In this document: positions 1 to 7,712 of the stretch, piece after piece
Layout of the letters: each line of letters starts with the position of its first letter
How positions within the stretch are numbered: the first letter of the stretch is position 1
Source: Brevundimonas sp. G8
GTDB taxonomy: Bacteria > Pseudomonadota > Alphaproteobacteria > Caulobacterales > Caulobacteraceae
DNA length: 64,000 bases
Reading direction: 5' to 3'
Assembly: GCF_902506205.1 (NCBI RefSeq)
Contig: NZ_LR732816.1
Span: 2,466,537 to 2,530,536, forward strand
Position numbers and translations under genes: made by a program
Notes under the pieces: generated by a model
Told to the model about the DNA's origin: nothing
Databases searched by the model: none
Seen by the model: the letters and a program-made list of their open reading frames with translations, nothing else

Positions 1-1197
1 GGACAGCCGTGGTTGGAAAGCCAGGCGACGCGGGCGGTGATGGCGGCGCTGGAGGCGGCGGGCGGTCCGGGCTGTGCGCGGTTCGTCGGCGGCTGCGTGC
101 GCAACAGCGTGCTGGGCCAGTCGGTCGATGACATCGACATCGCCACGCGCTTGCGGCCTGAAGAGACCATCGCGGCGCTGAAGGGGGCGGGGCTGAAGGC
201 CGTGCCGACGGGCGTCGAGCACGGAACGGTGACAGGGGTGTCGGAACGGCGACCTTATGAGATCACGACCCTTCGCCGTGATGTCGAGACGGATGGGCGT
301 CGCGCGGTCGTCGCCTTCACCGAGGACTGGGTCGAGGATGCGGCGCGGCGCGATTTTCGCCTGAACGCCCTCTATGCCGATGCGGCCGGGACGGTGTTCG
401 ACCCGACCGGCGGCGGGTTGGACGACGCAGCGGCGGGGCGGATCGTCTTCGTCGGCGAGGCGGAGACGCGCATCCGCGAGGACTATCTGCGCATCCTGCG
501 CTTCTTCCGGTTTTTCGCCTGGTATGGGCGGGGTGCGCCGGACGCGGTCGGGCTGGCGGCCTGTGCGACGTTGAAGGGAGGCATGGCGCAGTTGTCGGCC
601 GAGCGGGTGTCCAAGGAACTGCTGAAACTGCTGGAGGCGCGCGATCCGCGTGCGGCGGTGCGGGCGATGGCCGAAACGGGCGTGCTGGCTCAGGTGCTGC
701 CGCAGGTGCAGCCCTTGCCGCTGTTCGAGGCGATGTGCGGTCTGACCGACGATCCAGTGATGCGGCTGTCGGCGCTTCTGCCCGCCGATGCGGCGGCAGT
801 GGTCGGGATCGCGAGCGCTCTACGCCTGTCGAACGCGGTGCGGGACCGACTGGCGGCAGCCGTGGGGGACGGGCCGGCTGTGTCGCCGCGCATGAGCGAC
901 GCCGAGGCGCGGGCGGCGATCTATCGGCTGGGGCGCAGGGTGTTCGAGGATCGGCTGACGCGCGCCGAGGCGACAGGCGAGGGCGACGGCGCGCGGCTGC
1001 GTTCGCTGGCCGCCGACTGGACCCCGCCGAAGATGCCGGTCGGCGGGCGCGATCTGGCGCGGCTGGGACTCGCCGCGGGGCCTGAGACCGGCCGCCTAAT
1101 CAAGGCGTTCGAGGACGGCTGGGTCGCCGACGACTTCCCGACCGACGCGCACGAGGCGCGGTTGAAGGCGCTTATCGCGGCGACTGCGCGCGGGTGA
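1..1197 (+). CDS. cca: CCA tRNA nucleotidyltransferase (5' end outside window)
   Basis: Adds or repairs the 3'-terminal CCA of tRNAs in the cytoplasm. The N-terminal class II nucleotidyltransferase fold is clear: FVGGCVRN near residue 25, then DIDIATR carrying the catalytic aspartate pair, then RRDFRLNALY. An RNA- and dimerisation-type helical tail follows. The frame is open to base 1, and the residues read before the first possible start (a TTG at 13) look like the usual N-terminus of this family (PWLESQATRAV). I therefore infer that the true start lies upstream and that the TTG is not used. The 3' end overlaps the convergent phosphatase gene by 26 bases. Family assignment is firm; only the start is unknown. 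Confidence 0.93.
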   Translation, partial: GQPWLESQATRAVMAALEAAGGPGCARFVGGCVRNSVLGQSVDDIDIATRLRPEETIAALKGAGLKAVPTGVEHGTVTGVSERRPYEITTLRRDVETDGRRAVVAFTEDWVEDAARRDFRLNALYADAAGTVFDPTGGGLDDAAAGRIVFVGEAETRIREDYLRILRFFRFFAWYGRGAPDAVGLAACATLKGGMAQLSAERVSKELLKLLEARDPRAAVRAMAETGVLAQVLPQVQPLPLFEAMCGLTDDPVMRLSALLPADAAAVVGIASALRLSNAVRDRLAAAVGDGPAVSPRMSDAEARAAIYRLGRRVFEDRLTRAEATGEGDGARLRSLAADWTPPKMPVGGRDLARLGLAAGPETGRLIKAFEDGWVADDFPTDAHEARLKALIAATARG

Positions 1198-2131
1198 ACT
1201 CTGTGACGACCGGGCGATGGTCGGACCCCGTCGGCTGGCCCAACCGTCGCGTGATCAGGGCCAGGTCGGGCGAGCGATAGACCTGATCGATGGTGATGCC
1301 GGCGAAGGCCGGGGCTTGGCTGGGCCAGGTGGCGGGCCAACCAGGCGCGGGGATCAGGCCCATGTCCGCCTGGATCTGGCGACCGATGCGGGCGGTCGAG
1401 ACGCTGTTGAAATCGCCGGCGGCGATGACGGGGTGGTTCGGCGCGGCCTTGCGACGCGCGGTCAGGGCCATGACTTGGCTGATCTGGCCCCACTGATACT
1501 GATACGGCCAAGGGCGGGTCAGGTGGACGCCGAAGACGTTGATCGGGCCGATGGGCGTCTGGATCGCAGCGCCTACGGCGCTGAGGCCGTCGTTTCGATC
1601 GGGCAGGCGCTGCAGGATCGGGTAGCGCGAGGCGATGATCGAGCGCGCATGGTCGCCGGGGCCGCGCGTCCGGCCGATGGCGGTGCGGTGGGGATAGCTG
1701 GCCAGCAGCTCGTCGATCCGCGCGGCAGGCGCCTCGCCCACCTCGACCAGCACCAGGATGTCGGCGTCGGCGGCGATGATGGACCGGCGCATGGCCGCCA
1801 CGTCCGTGTTGAACACCCACAGATTGGCGGAATAGACTCGTACGATGGGCTGGTCGGGAACAGGGACGCCCTTCGTCGGCGTCCACTGGGGCCAGACTGC
1901 GACAGCGAGCACCAGACAGGTCAGCCCGCCGATGATCGAGGCCGGCCATAGTCGCAAGACGAGGCAAACCACAGTCACGCCGACGGCCGCCAGCAGCACC
2001 GGCGACGTGAACTGGGCCAGGATGTCGGTCCAGCGATGTCCGATCCCGCTGAGTGCCGCCACGCCGAACGTCGCCAGTCCCAGCAGCAGGGCGCCTGCCG
2101 TCACATTCGCCGCCAACTTGATCAGGGTCAT
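1172..2131 (-). CDS. Membrane-anchored endonuclease/exonuclease/phosphatase family protein
   Basis: A 319-residue protein. Roughly the first 85 residues form two or three hydrophobic segments (TAGALLLGLATFGVAAL, VLLAAVGVTVVCLVLRL and a third), so the C-terminal domain is probably held at the membrane. That domain has EEP-superfamily landmarks: YSANLWVFN, ADILVLVEVGE with the metal-binding glutamate, FGVHLTRPW, AAGDFNSV, and a terminal GSDHRPVV histidine motif. Such enzymes cleave phosphodiesters or phosphomonoesters, but the substrate cannot be read from sequence. It starts at an ATG without a strong ribosome binding site. Its last 26 bases overlap the end of cca on the opposite strand. Confidence 0.82.
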   Translation of the reverse strand: MTLIKLAANVTAGALLLGLATFGVAALSGIGHRWTDILAQFTSPVLLAAVGVTVVCLVLRLWPASIIGGLTCLVLAVAVWPQWTPTKGVPVPDQPIVRVYSANLWVFNTDVAAMRRSIIAADADILVLVEVGEAPAARIDELLASYPHRTAIGRTRGPGDHARSIIASRYPILQRLPDRNDGLSAVGAAIQTPIGPINVFGVHLTRPWPYQYQWGQISQVMALTARRKAAPNHPVIAAGDFNSVSTARIGRQIQADMGLIPAPGWPATWPSQAPAFAGITIDQVYRSPDLALITRRLGQPTGSDHRPVVTEFTRAQSPR

Positions 2132-2199
2132 CTAAGACGTGCCTCTCGGATTGAACAGGAAGCGTCGCGCCGCGTTAAGGCGACGCTTTGGAGGGCGAC

Positions 2200-2661
2200 A
2201 TGGCCAGACGGTCCATCCGGGATATCGAGAACATCTGGTCCAATGTCGAGGGCGTCAAGAAGCTGTCCGACCGGGTGATTGGCATCGGCCCGTTCGGCAT
2301 GGGCCTGGACGCCCTGCTGACCTGGGTGCCGGTGGTGGGCACGGTCTATACGGTCGGGACGGGCGGCTGGCTAATGCTTCAGGCCGTGCGGGCCAAGGCG
2401 ACGCCGGCGACCCTGGCGCGGATGGGGGCATACATGGCCTTCGATACGGCGACCGGTACGGTACCCATCGCCGGCGACATCGTGGACACCTTCTTTCCCG
2501 GCCAGCTGATGGCGGCGCGGGCGCTGCAGAAGCACATCGAAAGCACCCACTGGGTCGAGGACACGGAGGCCAATGCGCGCGCCAGCGGCGATCATGAGAT
2601 GCACGAGGCGCGGGTGGAAAACGACCAGACACTGAAGCGGATCGTCTATCTGCACGACTGA
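2200..2661 (+). CDS. DUF4112 domain-containing small membrane protein
   Basis: A 153-residue protein with the DUF4112 pattern: an N-terminal RSIRDIENIWSNVEGVKKLSDRV, then LDALLTWVPVVGTVYTVGTGGW, then a second glycine/proline-rich hydrophobic stretch TGTVPIAGDIVDTFFPG. Two short membrane segments or hairpins are likely. The function of the family is not established. I chose the ATG at 2200 because GGAGGG at 2189-2194 sits six bases before it; the in-frame TTG at 2188 overlaps that ribosome binding site and has none of its own. The gene is separate from the convergent pair upstream and from the DUF2793 gene 144 bases downstream. Confidence 0.85.
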   Translation: MARRSIRDIENIWSNVEGVKKLSDRVIGIGPFGMGLDALLTWVPVVGTVYTVGTGGWLMLQAVRAKATPATLARMGAYMAFDTATGTVPIAGDIVDTFFPGQLMAARALQKHIESTHWVEDTEANARASGDHEMHEARVENDQTLKRIVYLHD

Positions 2662-2805
2662 GATGCGCGGGCTGAGCGGCCCCAGCCATCGCATTCGCCG
2701 AAACGAAATCGCATGAAATCAAAGGCCTGATCGACGGCATCGACCGTCTTCCGGCCTGAGGTAACGCCGCGCCCAAACTGATCTCCGACGACAACGGAGA
2801 GAAGA

Positions 2806-4104
2806 ATGAGCGACGATTTCAGCGCGCGTCTGGCCCTGCCTTATCTGGCGGCGGGGCAGATGCAGAAGCATGTGACCCTGAACACCGCCCTGACTCGGCT
2901 GGACGCCCTGTTGCAGACGGCGGTGGTCAGCCGGACAACGGCGGTTCAGCCGGGCGATGCGTCCGACGGCGACCTCTATATCCTGCCGGACGATGCAGAG
3001 GGCGCGGCCTGGGCCGGGCGGGCGGCTGGAACCTTGATACGGTTCGAGGGTGGCGGCTGGACCGTCGTGCCGACGCCCGACGGCCTGATTGCCGTGGTGC
3101 TGGACGAAGGCGCCGTCGTAGTGCGGGCCGACGCGGGCTGGGTATCGTTAGGCGAACGGCTGGGCGAGGTGCAGGACCTGGCGCGGCTGGGCCTGGGCAC
3201 GACCGCCGATGACGCCAACCCCCTGGCGGCCAAGATCAATGCCGCCCTGTTCACCGCGCGCGGTGTGGAGGAGGGCGGCGACGGCGATCTGCGTCTGACG
3301 CTGAACAAGGAGGCGGCGGGCGATGTCCTGTCGCTGCTGTTCCAGACCGGATACGCCGCCCGCGCCGAACTGGGCCTGATCGGCGAGGACGATCTGGGTC
3401 TCAAGGCCTGTGACGACGCCGGGACGTGGCGACAGGTATTCCGCGTGGACCGCGCGACGGGCCGCATGGCCTTCGACCACGGCGCGGTCAGGCGCGAGAC
3501 GACCCTGTTCACCAGCGACGGTGAGTACGCTACGCCACCTTGGGCGCGCTGGGTCGAGGTCGCCTGCGTGGGCGGTGGAGGAGGGGGCGGCGCCGGTCTG
3601 GCCGGACCGGCTGGAACCGCTCGCTTCGGCGGCGGCGGAGGCGGGGCAGGCGGTCTGACGCACGGCCTCTGGTCCATCGAAGACCTGGACGACGCCCTGG
3701 CGATCACTGTCGGGACGGGCGGCTTAGGCGGTGCCGCGGGTGGCGAGAGCCGGGTCGCGTCGGGCGGGACCGTCCTGTTACGCGCGACGGGCGGGGCCGC
3801 TGGAGCCACGGGAACATCCAGCGCGGGTGTGGGTGGCGCCGGCGGACTGGGCCTACGCGCCGCCAATCCCGGCGGCGGTTCGTCGATCACAACGACGGCG
3901 GCGACGGGTGGCGAAACCGCCTGTGCCGATGGGCCGGGCGGGGGAGGCGGGGGCGGCGTCTGCTGGTCGACCGGCGGGGGCGGCGGGGGAGGCGCGGTTG
4001 GGGCTTGTTGGGCCGTCGCGGCGCCGGCCAGCAACAGCGAGGAGGCCAAGGCGGTCAAGGCGATCTTCATGGGGAAATATCCTTTACGAGAAACGGCGTC
4101 TTGA
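2806..4104 (+). CDS. DUF2793 phage-tail/GTA-type protein with an anomalous C-terminus
   Basis: Residues 1 to about 130 match the DUF2793 module found in gene-transfer-agent and phage tail proteins (start FSARLALPYLAAGQMQKHVT, then the paired NTALTRLDALLQ). A middle region carries LFTSDGEYATPPWARWVEV, followed by a glycine-rich fold (GGGGGGGAG, NPGGGSSITTTAATGG) of the sort seen in tail-fibre tips. A good GGAGAG site precedes the ATG. From about base 3940 on, the reading frame is antisense to what looks like the 5' end of a secreted-protein gene on the minus strand. The last ~50 residues (VCWSTG to the stop) are therefore probably not native sequence. No other phage genes flank it, so this is a lone tail-like gene and not a prophage. 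Confidence 0.7.
   Translation: MSDDFSARLALPYLAAGQMQKHVTLNTALTRLDALLQTAVVSRTTAVQPGDASDGDLYILPDDAEGAAWAGRAAGTLIRFEGGGWTVVPTPDGLIAVVLDEGAVVVRADAGWVSLGERLGEVQDLARLGLGTTADDANPLAAKINAALFTARGVEEGGDGDLRLTLNKEAAGDVLSLLFQTGYAARAELGLIGEDDLGLKACDDAGTWRQVFRVDRATGRMAFDHGAVRRETTLFTSDGEYATPPWARWVEVACVGGGGGGGAGLAGPAGTARFGGGGGGAGGLTHGLWSIEDLDDALAITVGTGGLGGAAGGESRVASGGTVLLRATGGAAGATGTSSAGVGGAGGLGLRAANPGGGSSITTTAATGGETACADGPGGGGGGGVCWSTGGGGGGGAVGACWAVAAPASNSEEAKAVKAIFMGKYPLRETAS
3940..4070 (-). pseudogene. 5' fragment of a proline-rich secreted protein gene
   Basis: On the minus strand an ATG at 4070 with AAAGGA about nine bases upstream opens a textbook signal peptide (MKIALTALASSLLLAGAA, cleavage near TAQQ). 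Proline runs separated by VDQQT follow. Past roughly 3940 the frame merely reads the antisense of the DUF2793 gene, so only the beginning of the gene is left. The minus-strand frame stays open to 2976 only because antisense of GC-rich coding DNA rarely contains stops. It lies downstream of, and in the same direction as, the RcnB-like genes. It could still be expressed as a short secreted fusion, which I think unlikely. Confidence 0.5.
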
Positions 4105-4407
4105 AGGCGTTCGGGCGTCGTCGGGGATGGCGACGACGAGCAAGGTCGGAGCCCAACGAGGCCGTTTTTCGTCCCCGGTCCGTGGAGTAGTTCGGGGGAC
4201 GCGATGCTGGAAATCGTCTTGCGATCATTTGGCAAAACGCGTTCATGTGGGGCGTGGATACATGCCGATGCAGTCGCGCATGAGATCGCGACGCGGCCTT
4301 CCAAGGTCACGGCAGGGCCATGGTTTGGCGTTCGGAGACGCGCCAAAGGTAAGAAAAAGCCCGACGGCCGGGGGCCGTCGGGCTGAAGCTTCTAAATCGT
4401 CAGGCGG
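4105..4407. other. Intergenic region, no gene seen
   Basis: About 300 bases between the DUF2793/secreted-gene junction and the first RcnB-like gene. It contains the minus-strand terminator of the RcnB-like gene and presumably the promoter of the truncated secreted gene. No convincing reading frame with a ribosome binding site is present on either strand. Confidence 0.5.
4353..4384 (-). terminator. Rho-independent terminator of the repeat-containing RcnB-like gene
   Basis: A perfect 12-bp stem (AGCCCGACGGCC, 4358-4369, pairing with 4373-4384) with a 3-base loop. Five adenines at 4353-4357 become a U-tract on the minus strand. It lies just downstream of the minus-strand gene ending at 4408. 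Confidence 0.88.
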
Positions 4408-5466
4408 TCACCAGCGCCAAGCGTCACGGATGACGTCGACAATATAGCCGTCGTATTCGTCGATCAGATAGATGGTGTTGTCGACAGAAACCCAGCGCGT
4501 GCCCTCGGGCGGATAGCCCAGGCCGTAGGTGCGCCAGTCGTTTAGCTGATAACGCCAGAAGGTGTCCGGCAGATACTGGCCGACCGACCATGTGCGGTTC
4601 CAATACGAGCGCGGGACGCTGTAGTAGCCCCAGCCCGGCGCGAAATAGAAGCCGGCGCGGACGCCGCTGTAGCCTCTGAAGCGGTTGTCGTTCCTCCACC
4701 AGTCCGAGCGGTGGTTGCGATAGAAGTCCCGCCGCCACTGATCGCCATTGAAACGCTGGCGGAACTCGCGGTGCTGGCGGTCGCGGTCGCGACCGTTGTT
4801 CCAGCCTGAGCCGGGGCGGTTGGGGCGTTGACCGCCGGCGTTCGGACGGTCGGGGCGGTTCCAGCCATTGCCGGGACGATCCGGGCGTTGGCCGCCGGTG
4901 CTGGGGCGGTCAGGACGATTCCAGCCGCCTTCGGGACGGTCAGGGCGCTGGCCGCCGGTATTGGGACGGTCAGGCCGGTTCCAGCCGCTCTCGGGTCGTT
5001 CGGGACGTTGCCCCCCGGTGTTGGGACGGTCGGGCCGGTTCCAGCCGCCTTCGGGACGGTCTGGGCGTTGGCCCCCGGTGTTGGGACGGTCGGGCCTGCT
5101 TCCGCCGCCTTCGGGACGGTCTGGGCGTTGGCCGCCAGTGTTGGGACGATCAGGCCGGTTCCAGCCGCCTTCGGGACGATCCGGGCGCTGTCCGCCGTTA
5201 CTGGGGCGGTCGGGACGCTCTCCGCCGGACGGCCGTTCGGGGCGGGGCGTGTTGTTTTCCGGTCGGCTGGGGCGTTCAGCACGCGGTTGGCGGGGGGCGT
5301 CCTCGCGGCCCATCTGGGGGCGTTCCGGGCGGTTCATGCCACGGGCGCGGCCTTCGCGACGCGGCTGTTCCTGCTGAGCCTGGTCCTGGGCCAGGGCCTG
5401 AACGGGCGCCGCGAGCGGGCCGGAGACGGCGGCGATGGCGGTGAAAGCCATCAAGAGGCGTTTCAT
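4408..5466 (-). CDS. RcnB-family secreted protein with seven 20-residue repeats
   Basis: A 352-residue protein starting MKRLLMAFTAIAAVSG with a cleavable signal peptide ending near VQALAQ. Residues 84-223 are seven copies of a 20-residue unit (RPDRPNTGGQ then RPDRPEGGWN), basic and proline-rich and probably extended. The last ~110 residues resemble RcnB (nickel/cobalt-efflux accessory) proteins: GVRAGFYFAPGWGYYSVP, then PEGTRWVSVDNTIYLID and a final VDVI segment. The family is periplasmic; metal homeostasis is inferred from the family name only. The ATG at 5466 is preceded by AGGAA; an upstream in-frame start would add 42 residues lacking signal-peptide character. A second RcnB-like gene lies upstream in the same direction, separated by a terminator. 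Confidence 0.82.
   Translation of the reverse strand: MKRLLMAFTAIAAVSGPLAAPVQALAQDQAQQEQPRREGRARGMNRPERPQMGREDAPRQPRAERPSRPENNTPRPERPSGGERPDRPSNGGQRPDRPEGGWNRPDRPNTGGQRPDRPEGGGSRPDRPNTGGQRPDRPEGGWNRPDRPNTGGQRPERPESGWNRPDRPNTGGQRPDRPEGGWNRPDRPSTGGQRPDRPGNGWNRPDRPNAGGQRPNRPGSGWNNGRDRDRQHREFRQRFNGDQWRRDFYRNHRSDWWRNDNRFRGYSGVRAGFYFAPGWGYYSVPRSYWNRTWSVGQYLPDTFWRYQLNDWRTYGLGYPPEGTRWVSVDNTIYLIDEYDGYIVDVIRDAWRW
4798..5217 (-). repeat. Seven tandem 60-bp coding repeats
   Basis: Seven consecutive 60-bp units inside the RcnB-like gene, each encoding two 10-residue halves (RPDRPNTGGQ and RPDRPEGGWN). Copies differ by a few residues (PSN, PNT, PST, PNA; EGGWN, EGGGS, ESGWN, GNGWN, GSGWN). Length is exactly 420 bases with no frame breaks. 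Confidence 0.9.
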
Positions 5467-5570
5467 GGTCTTTGGTTCCTGCACGCCGGTTCTCCGGCGG
5501 CTTGAAACGATGATGCGGGCGTGTCGATGAACCCAGGCTGAACATTGTTCGCAATCAACGGACTGTCCGG

Positions 5571-5604
5571 AAAAACAGAACCCCGCAGACAAGGCCTGCG
5601 GGGT
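5571..5604 (-). terminator. Rho-independent terminator of the second RcnB-like gene
   Basis: Stem ACCCCGCAG (5580-5588) pairs with CTGCGGGGT (5596-5604) across a 7-base loop. The adenine run at 5571-5575 gives a U-tract on the minus strand. It sits 25 bases after the stop of the minus-strand gene ending at 5630. Confidence 0.85.
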
Positions 5605-5629
5605 CCGAAAGGTCGATCTGTGACGGGGG

Positions 5630-6214
5630 TTAGTAGACGCCCGACAGGACGCTGGCGATCAGGCCGCTGGCGACGGCGATCAGCAGGATGTCGTTGCCGG
5701 CGTGGACATAGCGATAGCCGCGCGGGGCTTCGCGTAGGCCATAAACATAGGGGTCGCGCACATAGTAGCTGCGATACTGGTTGGGCAGATAGCCGCCCGT
5801 GCGCCAGCGATAGCTGCTGTAGCGCGGCTCGACCCGGTAATAGCCGTAGCTGGGCGCATACCAGTAGCCCGCGCGCGGACCGTTGTAGCCTCGGAAATCG
5901 GAGCGCCCGCGCCACCAGTCGCGATTGTTGCGGTCCCAGCGGTCGTTGCGCCAGTCGCGGCGATCGTCACGGCGTTCGGCCCGGTAGTCATGACGGTCGT
6001 CGCGGCGGTCCTGACGATAGTCCTGGCGGTTGTCGTAACGGCCGTTGCGCCAGTCGCGGTTATCGTTGCGACGTTCCTGACGGAAATCGCGGCGGTCGTC
6101 GCGACGGTCCTGACGATATTCGCGGCGGTCGCGGTCCTGCGCCTGGACGAGCATCGGCACGGCCGTGGTCGACAGGGCGATGGCGACGACGGCGGCCTTG
6201 GTGAGGCGGTTCAT
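5630..6214 (-). CDS. RcnB-family secreted protein, Arg/Asp-rich
   Basis: A 194-residue protein. Signal peptide MNRLTKAAVVAIALSTTAVP ends near VQAQ. Residues 25-105 are a highly charged tract of repeated RRDDRRD / YRQDRR blocks. The C-terminal domain has the RcnB signature: RGYNGPRAGYWYAPSYGYYR, then PRGYRYVHAGNDILLIAVASGLI ending in a short hydrophobic segment. A periplasmic or envelope location is likely. GGAG lies eight bases before the ATG at 6214. It shares domain architecture with the next gene downstream but has a different low-complexity linker, so the two look like diverged duplicates. The true ligand is unknown. Confidence 0.82.
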   Translation of the reverse strand: MNRLTKAAVVAIALSTTAVPMLVQAQDRDRREYRQDRRDDRRDFRQERRNDNRDWRNGRYDNRQDYRQDRRDDRHDYRAERRDDRRDWRNDRWDRNNRDWWRGRSDFRGYNGPRAGYWYAPSYGYYRVEPRYSSYRWRTGGYLPNQYRSYYVRDPYVYGLREAPRGYRYVHAGNDILLIAVASGLIASVLSGVY

Positions 6215-6540
6215 CTTCGTGCTCCATTCTGGGCCGACGACGGACATGCCGAACCGACCCGTTAATGATGCTGAAGTTCGGTCCGGCCGCCTGAACGCGT
6301 GCTGAACAGCTGTGTCAGGTTCCGAAAGCGGTCTCGACGCTGCGTGGAACGCGCGAGCGAGGTGTGAACGAGAGATTTCGCAGAGATTTCCGAGTGCTGA
6401 ATCGCGCCGGAAGTATTCATCTCTGCTTTACTGAAAAGTCGGTGCGACGGCGTTCGGCGTTAACTTTAACTTCAAACCGGCGGTATTTGATGGCGTCTCA
6501 GAGGCGGGCCCAGAATGGCGCCCGATCAGGAGATACGGTG
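6215..6540. other. Divergent promoter region between RcnB-like and Sel1-like genes
   Basis: A 326-base region without a supported gene. Its only clear structures are a direct repeat AGAGATTTC at 6371-6379 and 6382-6390 (period 11) and an AT-richer stretch with TTAACTTTAAC near 6471. A reading frame through it into the Sel1-like gene exists, but has no ribosome binding site or conserved-looking sequence. Confidence 0.5.
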
Positions 6541-6846
6541 ATGACCGCGCAAGAATTGGCGCACGACCTGCAGGCCCCGCAAGACGGTCTGCCGCTGCCG
6601 ACCCCGGACATGTCCGGCGACGACCTGTTCAAACTGGGCATGATGTATTCGGCCGGTTCGGGCGGTTGCCCGATGGACCGGGTGTCGGCCCATATGATCT
6701 TCAACCTGGCGGCCATGAAGGGCTCGATCGAGGCGCGCGTTTACCGCCGCGAGATGAGCATGGAGATGGAGCGCGAGGAGATCGCCGAGGCCCAGAAGGC
6801 CGCACGGCGCTACATCGACATGGGCGTGGTTCAGCTGGTCGCCTGA
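6541..6846 (+). CDS. Small Sel1-repeat protein
   Basis: A 101-residue cytoplasmic protein with no signal peptide. The centre, DDLFKLGMMYSAGSGGCPMDRVSAHMIFNLAAMKGSIEAR, follows the Sel1/TPR-like spacing (LGxMYxxGxG then AxxxFxLAAxxG). The C-terminus is a charged helix. Such short Sel1 proteins are usually protein-protein adaptors; no partner is evident here. The ATG at 6541 is supported by AGGAGA at 6528-6533; upstream in-frame starts lack a ribosome binding site. It converges on hfsD with ten bases between the stop codons. Confidence 0.75.
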   Translation: MTAQELAHDLQAPQDGLPLPTPDMSGDDLFKLGMMYSAGSGGCPMDRVSAHMIFNLAAMKGSIEARVYRREMSMEMEREEIAEAQKAARRYIDMGVVQLVA

Positions 6847-6856
6847 GCCGACCGGT

Positions 6857-7591
6857 TCAGAACTGTGCGAAGCCGCTGCCGTTCGATCCGTTGATCGAAT
6901 AGCTGAAGCCGATGGGCAGGGCGGCGCGCACCTGGGTGAAGAAGGCCGCCAGTTCGCCCAGCGTCGAGCGCGGCACGAAGATGATGTCGCCCCGGCGCAG
7001 GGAAACGACCTCGCCGCGACGCGGACGCAGGTCAACGACGCGCATCATGCGCGACCCGCCCGGACCGCGACGGATCAGGGCCACGCTGTCCTGGCGTGAC
7101 GTGGGCGCGAAGCCGCCGGCCTGGATGACCGCCTGATAGGCGTCCAGATCGCCGATCATTTCGAAGACGCCCGGCGTGCGGACCTCGCCATCGACCCAGA
7201 CGCGGATCGGGCCGGCCTGGCGCAAGGTCACCTCGACCGTCGGCCGCACCAGTTGCGGCGCATAGGCCGTGGACACCACTGACTGAAGCTGGGGCAGGGT
7301 GCGATCCGCCGCCATGACCGAACCGATCAGGGGCAGGGCGATGCGGCCGTCGGGGCCGATCTTGACCGTGCGCGTCAGTTCCGAGGCCGTAGGGGTGGCC
7401 ACCTCGATCTCGTCGCCGGGGTAGAGCAGATATTCCGGCTCCTGGTCCGTCCAGTCGGCGAAGGGAATGCCGGGGAAGTCTCCGTTCATGGGGCGTTCGA
7501 CGCGCTGCGGACCGCTGGCGCACGCCGCCAACGAGGCGGCGAGGGAGGCTGAACCCAGGGTCAGCAGGAACAGACGGCGATCTGACAGCAT
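6857..7591 (-). CDS. hfsD: Outer-membrane polysaccharide export lipoprotein (HfsD, Wza-like)
   Basis: A 244-residue protein with a lipoprotein signal ending SLAAC, so it is lipidated. It has a polysaccharide-export (Poly_export) domain beginning EYLLYPGDEIEVAT and SLBB-type segments (GPIRVWVDGEVRTPG, then AYQAVIQAGGF). In Caulobacter, HfsD is the outer-membrane channel for holdfast polysaccharide. Divergent placement next to an HfsA-like chain-length protein and an HfsB-like ATPase supports that identity. I start at the ATG at 7591, which gives a normal lipoprotein leader; a TTG 36 bases upstream is the alternative. A CtrA-box-like sequence lies between it and hfsA. Confidence 0.82.
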   Translation of the reverse strand: MLSDRRLFLLTLGSASLAASLAACASGPQRVERPMNGDFPGIPFADWTDQEPEYLLYPGDEIEVATPTASELTRTVKIGPDGRIALPLIGSVMAADRTLPQLQSVVSTAYAPQLVRPTVEVTLRQAGPIRVWVDGEVRTPGVFEMIGDLDAYQAVIQAGGFAPTSRQDSVALIRRGPGGSRMMRVVDLRPRRGEVVSLRRGDIIFVPRSTLGELAAFFTQVRAALPIGFSYSINGSNGSGFAQF

Positions 7592-7642
7592 GAGAATCGG
7601 TCGGCCTCGACGAGAGATTTGAGCCAACGTCGCCGATCATGG

Positions 7643-7658
7643 GTAATCATCGGTTAAC
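7643..7658 (+). promoter_or_regulatory. CtrA-box-like site between hfsD and hfsA
   Basis: GTAA, seven bases, then TTAAC. The Caulobacter CtrA consensus is TTAA-N7-TTAAC, so eight of nine fixed positions match. It sits in the divergent hfsD/hfsA promoter region. Binding is inferred only. Confidence 0.4.
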
Positions 7659-7712
7659 GCCGGTGGGCGAAGGGTGGCTGGAACAAGCCTTTCAAGGGAT
7701 TCGGCCCGCTCG

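Noticed and set aside
222-227. Finding entry listed at 222-227
   Set aside because: These are DctD residue numbers, not window positions; the real observation is the one at 17918-17938. Bases 222-227 are ordinary cca coding sequence.
2976-4070. Full-length minus-strand proline-rich secreted protein
   Set aside because: Only the first ~45 codons look genuine; the rest is exact antisense of the DUF2793 coding region.
2806-4104. Prophage or gene-transfer-agent cluster
   Set aside because: A single DUF2793 gene with no capsid, terminase, tail or integrase genes nearby.
4798-5217. CRISPR-like array
   Set aside because: The 60-bp units are contiguous coding repeats without variable spacers, in frame with an RcnB-like gene.
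6364-6540. N-terminal extension of the Sel1-like gene
   Set aside because: The added 59 residues lack conserved character and a ribosome binding site, while the ATG at 6541 has AGGAGA at good spacing.
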